Assembly (NCBI GenBank): GCA_030533445.1
Contig: CM060068.1
Location: 16,149,479-16,213,478 of the forward strand
Source of the DNA: Cyprinodon diabolis
Taxonomy: Eukaryota; Chordata; Actinopteri; Cyprinodontiformes; Cyprinodontidae
DNA: 64,000 nucleotides
Direction: 5' to 3'
In this document: positions 36,346 to 48,020 of the stretch, one piece after another
Numbering within the stretch: position 1 is the stretch's first letter
How the letters are laid out: each line of letters starts with the position of its first letter
Notes under the pieces: model-generated
Databases searched by the model: none
The model's input: the letters and a program-made list of their open reading frames with translations, nothing else
What the model was told of the DNA's origin: nothing
Made by a program: the position numbers and the translations under genes

Positions 36346-38070
36346 TGTTACCTTACTTTCAATGTAATGTGGCCAGTGTTAATATCGATATTGCAGTCAG
36401 TGCAGAGACACAGGTTGTATCCTGGGGGACATAAAGTGGGTGGGTATTCGGGTGCATATTGTTTTTGCCCTTCTTTATTTGCATCCGTATGCCGCAAAAT
36501 CGTATGATCAAAGTCGGGATAGGCTAAAATGGGTGGAATAATAAGCATCTCCACAAACATGGATAACACAGTCTGATGTTCAGTTGTCTATGTCACAGGT
36601 GTGCACGAAGGAAGTTGACCTGTGTTTTCTTTAATTTCACAATCTCACCCATTTGAGGTCTGTAGCCTCTAGGGTTTTACTTGTGTCAGCTGAGTTTTGA
36701 AGAAAATCACACAGAGGTCTGCAAGTTGGGGGAAGTCTTGGATAAACAATCGGTGATAAATCTACTGTAGTAATGCCTTTTATGTTTCATGTGGAGTGGA
36801 ATCTTTCCTACTTCAGAGCCACTACAGCTTGCAAATCATTTGGGTCAGTATCAAGGATATCTCATAAAACTATTTGCCTAAGATAAAGAATTTATTTCTT
36901 GAAAAGCTCATATTTGGCTGGCCAAATTTTAATGCCATTTTTTCACATTCTGCTGAACATTTGGCAGCATAATGGCACTCAGTACTCATCCCCGATGCCC
37001 TCTAGAACACCTTCCATACATCATTAGAATGCAGCTGACACATCACTCAGTCCAAATGGTATCCTTACCCATTCATTAAAACCCAGTGGTGTACTTAATT
37101 TCAGGTGCCTTGACTTCTCACTCACAAATCCTTGATGATTATTATCTACTTGATGATAAGTCCTTCCTTCGTCCAAAATGGAATACTATGAAATGCCTCT
37201 AAGACTGCTGAACAGATCCTGAAGGCATGGAAGTGTATGTTAATCACGAATTGTTATGATTGAGCTCATGAAAGTCAACAAAAGGATGCAGACAAAGGTC
37301 CTTCTTCCGCATGCGGAAGGCAGTTGACGTATAGGCTCATACTGACACTCTGATCCAATCTCTATCTGAAAAGTTGGAAATATAATCCTTGATTCTTTAT
37401 ACAAAGTTTATGGAATGGACTTATATTTTATTTTACATGACTGTTATCTACTGTTGTGATTTGAGGCTGTAAACCAGGAATTCATCCAGTATATCCTTCC
37501 TCGCATGCTTCATGCAGCTTTTGTAAATCCCATCCTGCTCATCCTCAAGGGGATTATCTAACCTTACATTTGGGCACCATTTCTCTTGTAATTGGACAGG
37601 TGTATGGTTTCTCTTTTTGGTGCAGTCTCCATCATTTAGTGAGCTCTTGTAAGTGGCGTGCAAGAGATAAATATCCTGCCTATTGGCCAGTTTGGCAGAA
37701 ATGTGCGGAAATGTTTACAGATTTGCTCCCATTTCCTCAAGGAATGCTAAAGTTTCCCCCGTAAGAAAGAAAATGTCATGGTTGGTTGAATTTTGGACAG
37801 GAAATCACACCATTTTCGAAAAAATCAACCAGGAATTTCAACCAGAGCAGGTAATAACTTCATCCCGTCTTGCATGATGCACTGTGTGTCTGGTTCAAAC
37901 AGCATTACTCTTCCCCCTAGAAAAGTTCTCATGCAAAATTTGACGTTGTAGATGTAGCCACCAAAAACATTAAGCATTTTTTTTCCAACCGATGTACTCT
38001 TTGATTCTTCCTTGAGCGTCATGGTACAGACACCGCAGAATAGAGTTTCAAACCTTTTTTTTTTTTTTTC
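36346..38070 (-). mobile_element. Ty3/gypsy pol relic (reverse transcriptase region)
   Basis: Translating the minus strand gives decayed gypsy RT order: VDFHELN-like (near 37285), EKSRHL-like (near 37110), EWVRIPFGLS-like followed by SAAF (near 37035-37080), MEGVLEGI (near 37000), then the RT-RNase H connection with ATDLKW-like (near 36650). Stops and frameshifts are many and no LTRs were identified around it. The part from 37340 to 38070 is assigned by continuity only and may be gag or protease; confidence there is low. Confidence 0.6.
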
Positions 38071-39810
38071 CACAATGCCTCTGACAGTGAGTCAGATTAA
38101 TTATTTTTGTCTGATCTGTGGTTATCTGTATTGCTCCATTTACCCCTCTGAAACTGATCCGTGCAGAGTCCGGACCGAGCGTGGATCAGTGACCCATGTT
38201 GAGCTTGGTTCTTATGACCGTTTACATATCACAATAGTACAGTTCCTCACATCCTATCAGTGGTACACAACACTACAGCTCTCAATGCAGGAATTACACA
38301 AACTAAAATGGCAATGCCCATAAACTTTGGGAACTTATGTACCTCGAGAGCGTCTTCCGCCCAGATTTCAGCTTTTCCTATAGCTGTGTTGTGGTTCTGA
38401 TTAATATTCTGTCTTATGTGACTAGCGCTTCCCTAAATGTTAATCACAATTAAAAGAGTCGTGGAATTTTCACTCCCATTAGACGTATGTACTGCTTTGT
38501 TGTATAATGTTCCAATATAATCCCAATAAATTACATTGAAGCTTGTTAAGTTCCAAATATAAATCTATAGAGGTAGAAATAATTTGGCAAAGATCTGTTG
38601 GATCAAAACTGTGCTTTAAAATGGAAAAAAAAGGTTTGTCTGAAAATTTTCTTGCTAAAAAATCTAGCTTTTTTTTTTTATCAATGGTCTTGCTTTCTAA
38701 TGAATAAATCTGACTGACAACTCCTTGATTGGGGCATTCATTTATTCTTCTGGAGAATGTTCCACAGTGCTGCTCTGCTCTCTGCTGGAAAATCACACTC
38801 ACTGCAATAAGGAAAGAAAATGATAAGAAAGAAAACGATGAAAAAAGAAAATATAAGAAAATAAATTCCCATCCATTAAAGTATTTGTTATTAAGCGGTA
38901 TTACAAGTATTTATTTATAGCGAGGAGAAAGAAATACCATCTTACTCATACATTGATGGGAATTTGGCCAGTTTATTATAAATGTAATAACGATAATGAT
39001 AATAATGACAGCTGGATATAGGTACCAGCACCCCTTGTGGCCCTGCTTGGGAAAGCGTGACGGTAAATTGATAATGGATAATAATGAGAGATATAGCTGT
39101 AACATGTACTACATGTTGGAAGAAACTAATAAAACCAAGTTTTACTCAGCAGCTTCATTTCCAATGAAGAAATGTATTATATGAAGCAGAGTAGGTTGCA
39201 AAAGGATTTCACTGCCTCTACATTTGTGGAACCAAAATAATATGATTTCAAACTGTTATTTAAGAAAGCCCTGCTTGTTGTGTCAAGCTGTTCACTACAG
39301 TACTTGTTCCTCCTCTAGTGGGCAATAAAAGGAAGAAAATAAAAAGTCTGACCTTAAACCATGATTCTCCAGCAGAAAGGGATAAGAGTATCTAGCTGCA
39401 TAAGGAATTATGTTTTTATGTTTTCTCTGAAAATAACCAACAGTTTGTAAATTATTGTTTAGAGAGCTTTTTTTTCACTAAAATTATTTGCTTCCTAAAC
39501 AAAAATGTTTGGTTTATCTAATTAGCAGCCTGAAACAATTATAATTTTTTTTCCTGTTAAAGAATGTTTTACCTGGTCATGTATTCTTTAAAATACTTCT
39601 CTAAAAGCAGCCCAACTTTGTTATTTACAGGGTAGTGTGCAACAAAGTCATGCACTCTAGAGGGTGTTGTCGGAGTTTATTTTGCTTTTATTTCATCCTT
39701 AAACTAAATGGCTAATTTGTTTTTATATACTGAGATTGTTTTTTATTAATTATTATCTGATATAATGTGTTTATATGGGAGTGGTTCTAACACACTGTTT
39801 ATAAGGGAGG
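38071..39810. other. gene-free AT-rich stretch
   Basis: No recognisable gene or mobile element. A degenerate AATAAT-type simple run occurs near 38985-39007. Confidence 0.3.
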
Positions 39811-39818
39811 GGTGTAAT

Positions 39819-40685
39819 TAGGGATGGTAATCGAAAACCGGTTCCTGTACAGAACCGGTTTCGCGAGTTCTAATTCCATGGCACCGTTTTGCAGCTCATG
39901 TAACGGTTCTTGTAACGGTTCTAGGCAGCACCAGAGACTATAGTGCTGGGCAGCACGACCTATGTCACGTTTTCGCAAGTTACGCACACGACATTCAGTA
40001 AGCAAGTATGATGTGGCCAGGCCTAAGTCTAGAAAAGCAAAAAAACATGGCGCCCCATCGGTTAAACCGATCCAAAGTTTGGATGTAAAGTAGCAATAAC
40101 ATCTGCGGGAGGAAATACATCCATCATGCAGAAACACCTGCGCACACAACATGGCATACATTTTAACAAATGCCATTTTTATGCTTTCAGATAGAAGTTA
40201 AAGTTACGACCAGCATAGAAGGCAACTCTGGTGGTAAGCAGCTAGTTTTATATCACTGGCTGTGCTTAATGTGGTTCCTAGTAAATCATTTGCCATTTCT
40301 GGAAATAAACCAGTTTCCTACCTCTCTTTGGGGTTATTAAACATGCTACGAAGTTGCTCTGCCGTTCAGGAAGCAAGAGAAAGGTGATGCTCGTTTATTT
40401 AAATCAGGGGGAGATGAGTTTATTTCCCGAAATTGTACAGTAATGATTTTTCATTAAACAGATGCCTTCTCCATTAGATTTAGATGACTGTGAGGAGATT
40501 GGTAGCCTGGCTGGCTCAGAGGCTGGCAGCTCCCGTTCACTGCCTTCTGTTTTCGCCGAGGCAGGCAGAAATATAACGTCCCAGGTGAAGGTAGAAGAAT
40601 GTCACAGTGCACTCACTGAGTTCATTGTTTCACAGAATCGATACGGGAATCGGAATCGGGAAAATCTTATCAATTCCCAAACCTA
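39819..40685 (+). mobile_element. non-autonomous hAT element with a BED zinc-finger remnant
   Basis: Ends are TAGGGATGG and, inverted, TAGGTTTGG. The element is flanked by an exact 8-bp duplication GGTGTAAT (39811-39818 and 40686-40693), the hAT signature. Internally, at about 40100-40175 (+), a frame reads GGNTSIMQKHLRTQHGI, the C-terminal half of a BED finger as found at the N terminus of hAT transposases. A later frame (40462-40620, Ser/Glu-rich) resembles the linker after such fingers. The catalytic domain and dimerisation region are absent from this 867-bp copy. Confidence 0.8.
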
Positions 40686-40693
40686 GGTGTAAT

Positions 40694-41395
40694 TTTACTG
40701 TATGAATTGAAGTTTTACTTATTTTATGCTGTCTTATTATATTATTCTTTATTTTGGTCTATTGTACTTACAATTTTATTTTTCTCTCTTTTGTAAATGG
40801 TTGCACTGCAAGAAAACAATATCCTGGAAGAGATTAATTAATTCTGATTTTGATGTAACTTATAATGCCAGTTTTTTAAATGCAGAATTTCTTAAAAATT
40901 CTATTCTACTGCCTAGCGTCAGACTGGTAACCTGTCCAGGGTTTACCCCGCTTAACCCTGATAGACTGCTGGAGATAGGCACCACCATGCCAACAGAACA
41001 AGAGGGAGAAGATGGATGGATATGCTGTACAAGTTTACCAGCAGATTATGAATACATTGAATAAAAAGAACTGGAAGTTAAAGTTAAATAATAGGCCATT
41101 CAAATCAAGAGTAAAACTAATTAATTATTATCAGCTGAATGATTATAACTGTTATTTGCTTACTGACCAGGATTTTTTAGTCTTACATAAAAGATTGGAC
41201 TCCGGAATCCCGCTATTAAAATTTTAGTTGTCTTTCAACAATTTAGACTATGGCTACAGTATAAGCAGAGTTATTAATCACCAACCAAATAAATATGTCT
41301 CTGTTCATTTGGGTGCTACTGAAAGAAGAGTGAATCCAGCCTGAGTGAAATAAACACAAAAGACCACATGTTAAAAATACCATGGTATCTTTATT
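40694..41395. other. gene-free stretch with a fragment of the SINE-like repeat
   Basis: Positions about 40913-41000 match the inverse of the repeat at 33954-34301 ('AACCTGTCCAGGGTTTACCCCGC...CTGGAGATAGGCACCA'). The rest is AT-rich with unrelated short frames. Confidence 0.5.
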
Positions 41396-41835
41396 TGTAA
41401 TGGTTCTCCCATTTTGGACTTATTTTTTGAGGTCATTTATGGCATTCTGTTTCGTTAATCATTGGTTTCTTTTCCCTTTAGACTTATATTTAACTTTCGT
41501 TTTCGTTTCATTTTTGGAGTTACTCTCTGTTGCACCCTAGTGCCAGTCTCCTTTCCCCTAGCTCCCTTCTAGTTTTTTCCATCCACACCTGCTCCATATC
41601 AGCTGATTACTGTAGCCCATTCTTTGTTCTGTCCACCATATAAACTGCTCCTGTGGAGTTCCTCATTGCTGGTTTTTCCCCTCATTGCTTTGATCCCCAT
41701 GTGGGTTTCTCCCAGGCATTTCATTGATTTTGCTTCTGTTGCCTTTTGCTTTTTTTTTCTTCTTCATTAAATCAGCAAAAACTTATCTTCTACTCTGCAT
41801 TTGTGTTCAAAACCAACCTCCACCCTACCTTGACA
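41396..41835 (+). mobile_element. solo LTR (family B)
   Basis: Starts TGTAATGGTTCTCCC and ends CTACCTTGACA, with exact 5-bp flanks TTATT at 41391-41395 and 41836-41840. It shares 'ACTCTCTGTTGC...CCCTAGTGCC...CTCCCTTCTAG' and 'CCACACCTG' with the copies at 52971-53427 and 28260-28560. Confidence 0.8.
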
Positions 41836-42144
41836 TTATTAGCTACTAATCACACAGTATTATTATTTATAATGACTACGCAGGAACTAAACACTACTAA
41901 AAAAATAAGCACAAATAAAGAAATAAAAGGGGAGAGGGGTGTAAAAGTCCCTTCAGAAGTCTTTGAGGAATGTTTGAGTGTAAGGCTTAATGCATTGAAC
42001 CTGTCCTTTTAAACAGCAGCCGATACATGTGAATAAACCATGATGCAGAGATGCTAAATGCAGTCAAAAAAGTGCAGTTTCCTTTGCTTTTATGGAAAAA
42101 AAAGAAGAAGGACTGTATTAAACTGTGATGAGTCTGAAAAAGGG
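41836..42144. other. gene-free stretch
   Basis: Short AT-rich spacer between the family B LTR and the 5S-like fragment; no gene seen. Confidence 0.3.
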
Positions 42145-42224
42145 GCTTACGGCCATACCATCCTGAACACGCCCGATCTCACCTGATCTTGGAAGATAAG
42201 CAGGGTCGGGCCTGGTCAGTACTG
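42145..42224 (+). pseudogene. 5S rRNA-like fragment (5' about 80 nt)
   Basis: Begins GCTTACGGCCATACCA and continues with CGCCCGATCTC, GGAAGATAAGCAGGGTCGGG and CCTGGTCAGTAC, matching vertebrate 5S rRNA from its first base to about nucleotide 85 with several substitutions. The last third (GGATGGGAGACC and onward) is missing. A truncated 5S pseudogene or the head of a 5S-derived SINE are both possible. A hAT element lies 17 bases downstream. Confidence 0.75.
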
Positions 42225-42241
42225 GGCTGCTTAGTGGCCGA

Positions 42242-43598
42242 CAGTGATGGGACTAACGGCGTTGAAAGTAACGGCGTTACTAACGCCGTTACCTTGTTTT
42301 AGTAACGAGTAATCTAACTAATTACTTTGACTGTAACTATAACGCAGTTACCATTGCAGACACCCCGTTACTGCGCGTTACTCAGGTCGCACAATGAACC
42401 TTTTTTCATGATATGACTCGTGCGCAGCTGCGTGAAGCTGACACCCCACCCACGTCAAAAAACTCTGCAAATAGACTGAATGGTTGGTGCAACGTTAGTG
42501 CAGATTTGTGCAGAAAAAACAATATTGTTTGTGCTACTTTTGTTTAAGAGATATTAAAGATTATTTTTAGGTCATCCAGAGGTGCGCGCCTTGTCATGAG
42601 AGAGGGGAGGATGAGAATGGCTGATGTATAGTGAGATTCCGTCTGTCAGTTGGGTAGGTGGGTGTTTCCGCTGGTGGGTGTTAACGTACAGCACACACAG
42701 AGAGATGGAGAGTGAGGAGGATCCAGCAGCAAAACAGCGTTTTCCACATGGAAATACCGGTGTTACGTCGAGCTGCGTTTCCCCATCAGATACGGTTTCC
42801 CCTGCATCTCCGCACAGCGCAGGCGGCAAGAGTCACCGCGCAAGCGACAGGAAACGCGCATGCTCGCTAAAGGCGCGCACCAGTCGCCCTGTGCTCGCGC
42901 CACAGGAGAACTATGGAGAGCGTGAACGATCAAATGAAAGGGAGAAATCTGGATGGATGGATGGATGGATGGATGGATGGATGGATGGATGGATGGATGG
43001 ATGGATGGATGGATGGATGGATGGATGGATGGGTGGATGGATGGATGGATGGATGGATGGATACTCTGCCTTCTCAACCTACTGTATTTTTTATTTTAAA
43101 CATTATTTGATGGCCTTTGTGGCAGGGATGGAGATCCATATTTTATGTCACACACAGAGTATACATCTAGATAGATAGATGGATAGATAGATGTTGCAGT
43201 ATCTATAACAACCCAAACACACAGGATTTCAGAATTAGACATCCCCAGTTATTAATTTCATATACTCACCAGATCTGAATGCCCTGTTAAAAAACTTCAC
43301 ATGGCGTTCCCCCCTGATGTCATTTATGTTGAGTTGCAATAAATGCAAAACTCTCTGCAGGTTCTTGTCTTTGTCGTCCGCTCTATTCAGCTGGCTTTTG
43401 AATCACACCGCGAGAAGGTGGGGGCTGGGTGGTGAGGGTTACGGGGGCGAGAAACGCAAAAGTAACGCAATAGTTACTTTTACTAGTAACTAGTTACTTT
43501 CATTGTGGAGTAACTCAGTTAGTAACTCAGTTACTTTTTGGGAGAAGTAACTAGTAACTATAACTAATTACTTTTTCAAAGTAACGTGCCCAACACTG
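42242..43598. mobile_element. non-autonomous hAT element with exact 8-bp duplication
   Basis: Left end CAGTGATGGGAC and right end (inverted) CAGTGTTGGGCACG are hAT-type termini followed by 'AGTAAC'-rich subterminal repeats. Flanking GTGGCCGA at 42234-42241 and 43599-43606 is an exact 8-bp target duplication. The interior has no transposase; it holds a GC-rich unique-looking part (42560-42930), a (GATG)n tract and a GC-rich right portion. The 184-codon frame inside is driven by the tract. Confidence 0.85.
42951..43062. repeat. (GGAT)n microsatellite inside the hAT
   Basis: About 28 tetranucleotide units with one interruption (GGGT). It creates artificial frames of repeated Trp-Met-Asp-Gly on one strand and His-Pro-Ser-Ile on the other. 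Confidence 0.95.
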
Positions 43599-43835
43599 GT
43601 GGCCGATATGTGGAATGATGGATGTTGGTATTTTTGGCTCGTGGGATGGAAGGCCTTAGCCTTGGTTTGGTTTTCTGCATGCCCCTGTCTTCGGTCCAGT
43701 CCATTTGTCCAACAGCAGCTTAGATTAGATGAGCTTTATTGATCTCACAGCGGAGAAATTAACTGGTCACATATTGGCATAGTAATTAAAGGTGCAAACA
43801 AGGAGGAAAAAGGTGCAATAAGAATAAACAATATA

Positions 43836-45080
43836 CACTATATTGCCAAAAGTATTTGCTCACCTGCCTTGACTCACATATGAGCTTAAGTGACATCCCG
43901 TTCCTAATCCATAGGGTTCAATATGACGTCGGTCCACCCTTTGCAGCTAGAACAGCTTCAACTCTTCTGGGAAGGCTGTCCACAAGGTTTAGGAGTGTGT
44001 TTATGGGAATTTTTGACCATTCTTCCAGAAGCGCATTTGTGAGGTCGCACACTGATGTTGGACGAGAAGGCCTGGCTCTCAGTCTCCGCTCTAATTCATC
44101 CCAAAGGTGTTCTATCGGGTTGAGGTCAGGACTCTGTGCAGGCCAGTCAAGTTCATCCACACCAGACTCTGTCATCCATGTCTTTATGGACCTTGCTTTG
44201 TGCACTGGTGCACAGTCATGTTGGAAGAGGAAGGGGCCAGCTCCAAACTGTTCCCACAAAGTTGGGAGCATGGAATTGTCCAAAATGTCTTGGTATGCTG
44301 AAGCATTCAGAGTTCCTTTCACTGGAACTAAGGGGCCAAGCCCAGCTCCTGAAAAACAACCCCACACCATAATCCCCCCTCCACCAAACTTTACACTTGG
44401 CACAATGCAGTCAGACAAGTACCGTTCTCCTGGCAACCGCCAAACCCAGACCCGTCCATCAGATTGCCAGATGGAGAAGCGCGATTCGTCACTCCAGAGA
44501 ACGCGTCTCCACTGCTCTAGAGTCCAGTGGCGGCGTGCTTTACACCACCGCATCCGACGCTTTGCATTGCACTTGGTTATGTATGGCTTGGATGCAGCTG
44601 CTCGACCATGGAAACCCATTCCATGAAGCTCTCTGCGCACTGTTCTTGAGCTAATCTGAAGGCCACATGAAGTTTGGAGGTCTGTAGTGATTGACTCTGC
44701 AGAAAGTTGGCGACCTCTTCGCACTATGCGCTTCAGCATCCGCTGACCCCGCTCCGTCAGTTTACGTGGCCTACCACTTCGTGGCTGAGTTGCTGTCGTT
44801 CCCAAACACTTCCATTTTCTTATAATACTGCTGACAGTTGACTGTGGAATATTTAGGAGCGAGGAAATTTCACGACTGGATTTGTTGCACAGGTGGCATC
44901 CTATCACAGTTCCACGCTGGAATTCACTGAGCTCCTGAGAGCGACCCATTCTTTCACAAATATTTGTAAAAACAGTCTGCATGCCTAGGTGCTTGAATTT
45001 ATACACCTGTGGCCATGGAAGTGATTGGAACACCTGATTCCAATAATTTGGATGGGTGAGCAAATACTTTTGGCAATATA

Positions 45081-45083
<3 letters not shown>
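43836..45083 (-). mobile_element. complete Tc1-like transposon, apparently intact
   Basis: Termini CACTATATTGCCAAAAGTAT (43836) and its inverse (ends 45083) are both bordered by TA (43834-43835, 45084-45085). The inverted repeats extend about 28 bases, to GCTCACC. The 1248-bp element holds one uninterrupted transposase frame on the minus strand. It sits in the 3' UTR of the L2-like LINE, next to or within a TA-rich tract. Confidence 0.9.
43918..44949 (-). CDS. Tc1-type transposase, 343 aa, DD34E intact
   Basis: A cut-and-paste DNA transposase acting in the nucleus on its own inverted repeats. I chose the start at [13 protein letters not shown] (44949), the conserved N terminus in this family; the frame is open 38 codons further upstream, but that part is leader. 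The order is as expected: paired helix-turn-helix domain (about residues 5-110, with [11 protein letters not shown] and the GRP-type hook [11 protein letters not shown]), then the catalytic core with LWSDESRFS (first D), [11 protein letters not shown] (second D) and [11 protein letters not shown] (E). There are exactly 34 residues between the second D and E. No stop or frameshift; usual length for the family. The minus-strand frame makes long plus-strand shadow ORFs. Confidence 0.92.
   Translation of the reverse strand: MGRSQELSEFQRGTVIGCHLCNKSSREISSLLNIPQSTVSSIIRKWKCLGTTATQPRSGRPRKLTERGQRMLKRIVRRGRQLSAESITTDLQTSCGLQISSRTVRRELHGMGFHGRAAASKPYITKCNAKRRMRWCKARRHWTLEQWRRVLWSDESRFSIWQSDGRVWVWRLPGERYLSDCIVPSVKFGGGGIMVWGCFSGAGLGPLVPVKGTLNASAYQDILDNSMLPTLWEQFGAGPFLFQHDCAPVHKARSIKTWMTESGVDELDWPAQSPDLNPIEHLWDELERRLRARPSRPTSVCDLTNALLEEWSKIPINTLLNLVDSLPRRVEAVLAAKGGPTSY

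Positions 45084-45137
<54 letters not shown>
45084..45137. repeat. (TA)n microsatellite
   Basis: About 27 TA units directly at the right end of the Tc1, including its target TA. Some or all may have expanded after insertion. Confidence 0.95.
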
Positions 45138-45140
<3 letters not shown>

Positions 45141-46085
45141 TATATCATGGCATATACAGTATATCAAGATAAATAAGGATTAAGGTGCAAGTGTACATAT
45201 ATCACACACAATGAAAAACAAAATAAAAATAAGAAATAAAAAATACAAGGGAGTAGCACAGAGGTTTGAGGTGTCATATGTACAATCTGGATGGTTTATA
45301 TACAGGTGGATTGACTTTTACATTAAAGTGTAGTAGGTGAGGAGCAACGGTGAGGTAGTGGTATGACTATTATATTCACATATATTGCACAGTCAGCATA
45401 TTGCAGAGAATATTGCACAGTCAATAAATAAAAAAAGCATAATATAGCTGCACAGTGGTTTTTACAGGAGTTATTGTGGTTATAGTGCAGTATTATAGAG
45501 TCTGGTGGTAGCAGGAATGAATGACCTGCGGTAGCGCTCCATCTTACAGACTGGGTGTCTAAGTCTCTCACTAAAGGAGCTGTCAGCTCCTCTACAGTCT
45601 GGTGCAGAGGGTGAGAGGTGTTGTCCATAATGGATGTGAGTTTGGACAACAGCCTCCTCCCAGCCACTTCCTCCACCGAGTCCAGAGGGCAGCCCAGGAC
45701 AGAAGTGGCCTTCCTCACCAGCTTATTCAGTCTCTTTCTGTCCCTCTCTGAGCTGCCAGGGGCCCAGCAGATGACAGCGTAGAGGAGGGCTGAAGCCATC
45801 ACAGAGACCTGACAGAGCTCATCTGCACAGGTCCTCAGCAGCCTGGGGGGGGAGGCAGTCTGGTCCTGAGGCTTTCCTCTGTTTCAGCCTCATCAGCTGC
45901 CCTCTCACCTGCATTGGTGTTACTGTGAGGGGGGAGGAAGGCACAACTGAAGGTGTGGATGGGTCGGGGGTTGGTGGGAGTGGCGGCAGTGGGGAGGGAA
46001 GGTCTCTGGGGGGCTGGTGGTTGGAGGTGTGTGGAGAGTTGAGGGCAGGGAGGGGACCGGTGTGAGGGGAGTCAAACCGCGTGAA

Positions 46086-47239
46086 AAAGCTGTTTGAAGC
46101 TGTTTAACTCATCTCAAAGATTTAGATTAATTTGATGCAATAGAAGAGGGCAACTTTACAGGGGGTTTACATTTTAACTCATGGTAGCCCGGCGTGTCTC
46201 ACTTTAGTTACGCACCTAGCTGGTAGCCACGGCTCTTTCTTTGTCTCCGTCTCAGGCTTCAAGCAGCTTCTAATGGCTCCTTCGGCAAACAGCAATTGGG
46301 GCCCGCTGTTGCTCTTTGCATGGTTAGATTTAGGTTACCAGAGCTGGATTAGCTGCTGCAGGTGTTTTCAGGAAAAATGTGTTCAACTCGGTTTGGATCG
46401 CAGGACGAAAAACAAAAAACATTACATTCAGCTCCATCTGAATTGTAGGAAAAAGGTAGTCTGACTTGGTCCAGCAAGCACAGACCTCTCCAGAGGGATT
46501 TAATCGCTACTTAGCATAGCCTTCATCTCACGACGTGGAAACTACCCTTACGGCACCATGAAGTTTGTTTTTAAAAAGCTCAGGTGGAGGGGTGTGCCTT
46601 CAGAGGGGAGTGGTTCCGGTTTCATGATCAAAATTTTATCCCAACAGATGGATGATAAACATTCTCTTGATGAGGTTTTATTTTTGATGCATGTACATTG
46701 ATGTAGAAGCTAAATTCGTGGAACGGTGCTGACACAGCGTTTGCAATATTTTACACTTGTCTCTGCTCTGCTATGCTCTGTAGTCTAGTAGACGCTATGG
46801 GACAGTGTGGGGTACAGAAGGCAAGCCAACATAACTACTTGTAACTACATGTAAAAGAAAATTCATTTTCAATGCCTCTTTGTGTCATTCAAGAGTAATA
46901 GTAATTTTGAACCTTCACTTTCATCTCATGTTATATATCTTATTTTATTTTCTCAACATAGTTCTACTGCTCCCATTTAAATCAATGCAATAATACTTTA
47001 TTAATCTCAAAGAGAAATTCCATTTCTGTAAGAAAGTTGTAAGAAAGTTGACAATGAGACCAAAACTAAAATCTTAGAAACCGAAGCGTAGTATGCATCA
47101 TAGAGGTAAAATACAGCCTGATGCATAAAAGATGCATAAAAACTCACATTTAATTCAAATAAAAATTCATATTATATATATTAAGAGAATCGAGTGGTGC
47201 AAACAAATAATGAAGTCTGTTGAAAAATAAAAAATAAAT
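46086..47239. other. gene-free stretch with L2-like tail fragment
   Basis: Unassigned moderately GC-rich sequence at 46170-46900, which may be another mobile-element fragment. Positions 46985-47040 ('TTTATTAATCTCAAAGAGAAATTCC') match the inverse of an L2-like 3' end. Confidence 0.4.
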
Positions 47240-48015
47240 TGTTGGGATCTGGAGGTCTGTCCACTTTCTCCACCAGAGGGCGTACGAGATCTCCTGGAGC
47301 CGGGGCTGATTGCACCACCTGTTCCTCATCTGCTCATCAGGAGATCTGTACTTAAGGAGGAGGAGGGCTTCACTCCAGTGCCAGAGTGTTTGCCAGTAAC
47401 GGTTAGCAAGCCTGAGCCAACCAGCCTGTCTGTAACTCTGACCCCCTGAGATGCGAACCTGATCTGTTTTCTCTCCTCTCTGCTCCTCAAAATGAACCTG
47501 CCTGAAACCTGAAACTCTGGAGAGTTTCTCTGCTGGTGATCTGCCTGTTCGTTCTCAGAAGTTCTCTGGAGAACAGTTTCTGTCAAAGATCTGCCTGCCC
47601 GCTCTCAGAAGATAACCGGAAACTCAATCAGTGATCTGCCTGCACTCAGTAAGCTCTGCCTCCGCCTCTGCCCTCTGCCTGCCGTCAGCCTCTGGACCCT
47701 CAAGGTTCCCCCCCTCTGCAGCTCTGCTCCACTCAAGAACAGGTACAGCCCAGACACACTCTCAACCTGCAATATTCCCTGGTCCTCCGCTAAACTTCTC
47801 TGTCCTCCCCTGCAGTGAACCCACTTGTGACCAGTCAAACCACTTCCTGGATCTGAATAACCTGTGTGCTTTACAGAACTCTCTCGTGACCAGTCAAGCC
47901 TCTAACTGAACCTGATCCATTGTTGCACAGTTATTGTTCAATAAACTTTTTGAACTTTTTCTTCTGCCTCCGAGTGTTCTGCATGTGGGTTAGGCAAATT
48001 AAGCCGAACATGACA
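47240..48015 (+). mobile_element. solo LTR (family A), second copy
   Basis: Starts TGTTGGGATCTGGAG, ends GAACATGACA, with exact 5-bp flanks TAAAT (47235-47239 and 48016-48020). The AATAAA near 47940 and the following 'GAGTGTTCTGCATGTGGGTT' match the copy at 29109-29821. The two LTRs differ in the middle, so they were inserted independently. Confidence 0.85.
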
Positions 48016-48020
48016 TAAAT

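Larger units (their letters stand above)
43722..46085 (-). mobile_element. L2-like LINE, internally deleted, minus strand
   Basis: The 3' UTR runs down to about 43722 and is split by the Tc1 at 43836-45083. The ORF2 C-terminus lies at about 45480-45802: CWAPGSSERDRKRLNKLVRK, then LGCPLDSVEEVAGRRLLSKL and IMDNTSHPLH, the standard tail of CR1/L2-type ORF2. Further upstream (about 45790-45920) is the RT-entry motif KASGPD with CADELCQV. CADELCQV is joined almost directly to the ALLYAVICWAP segment, so nearly the whole RT catalytic core has been lost. Confidence 0.7.

Noticed and set aside
42624..43178. 184-codon frame rich in Trp-Met-Asp-Gly, and its antisense His-Pro-Ser-Ile frame
   Set aside because: Driven by a GGAT microsatellite inside a hAT element; same effect at 58798-59013.
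43856..44626. 256-codon plus-strand frame
   Set aside because: Antisense shadow of the Tc1 transposase on the minus strand.
44985..45167. Ile-Tyr repeat frame
   Set aside because: Translation of a TA microsatellite.
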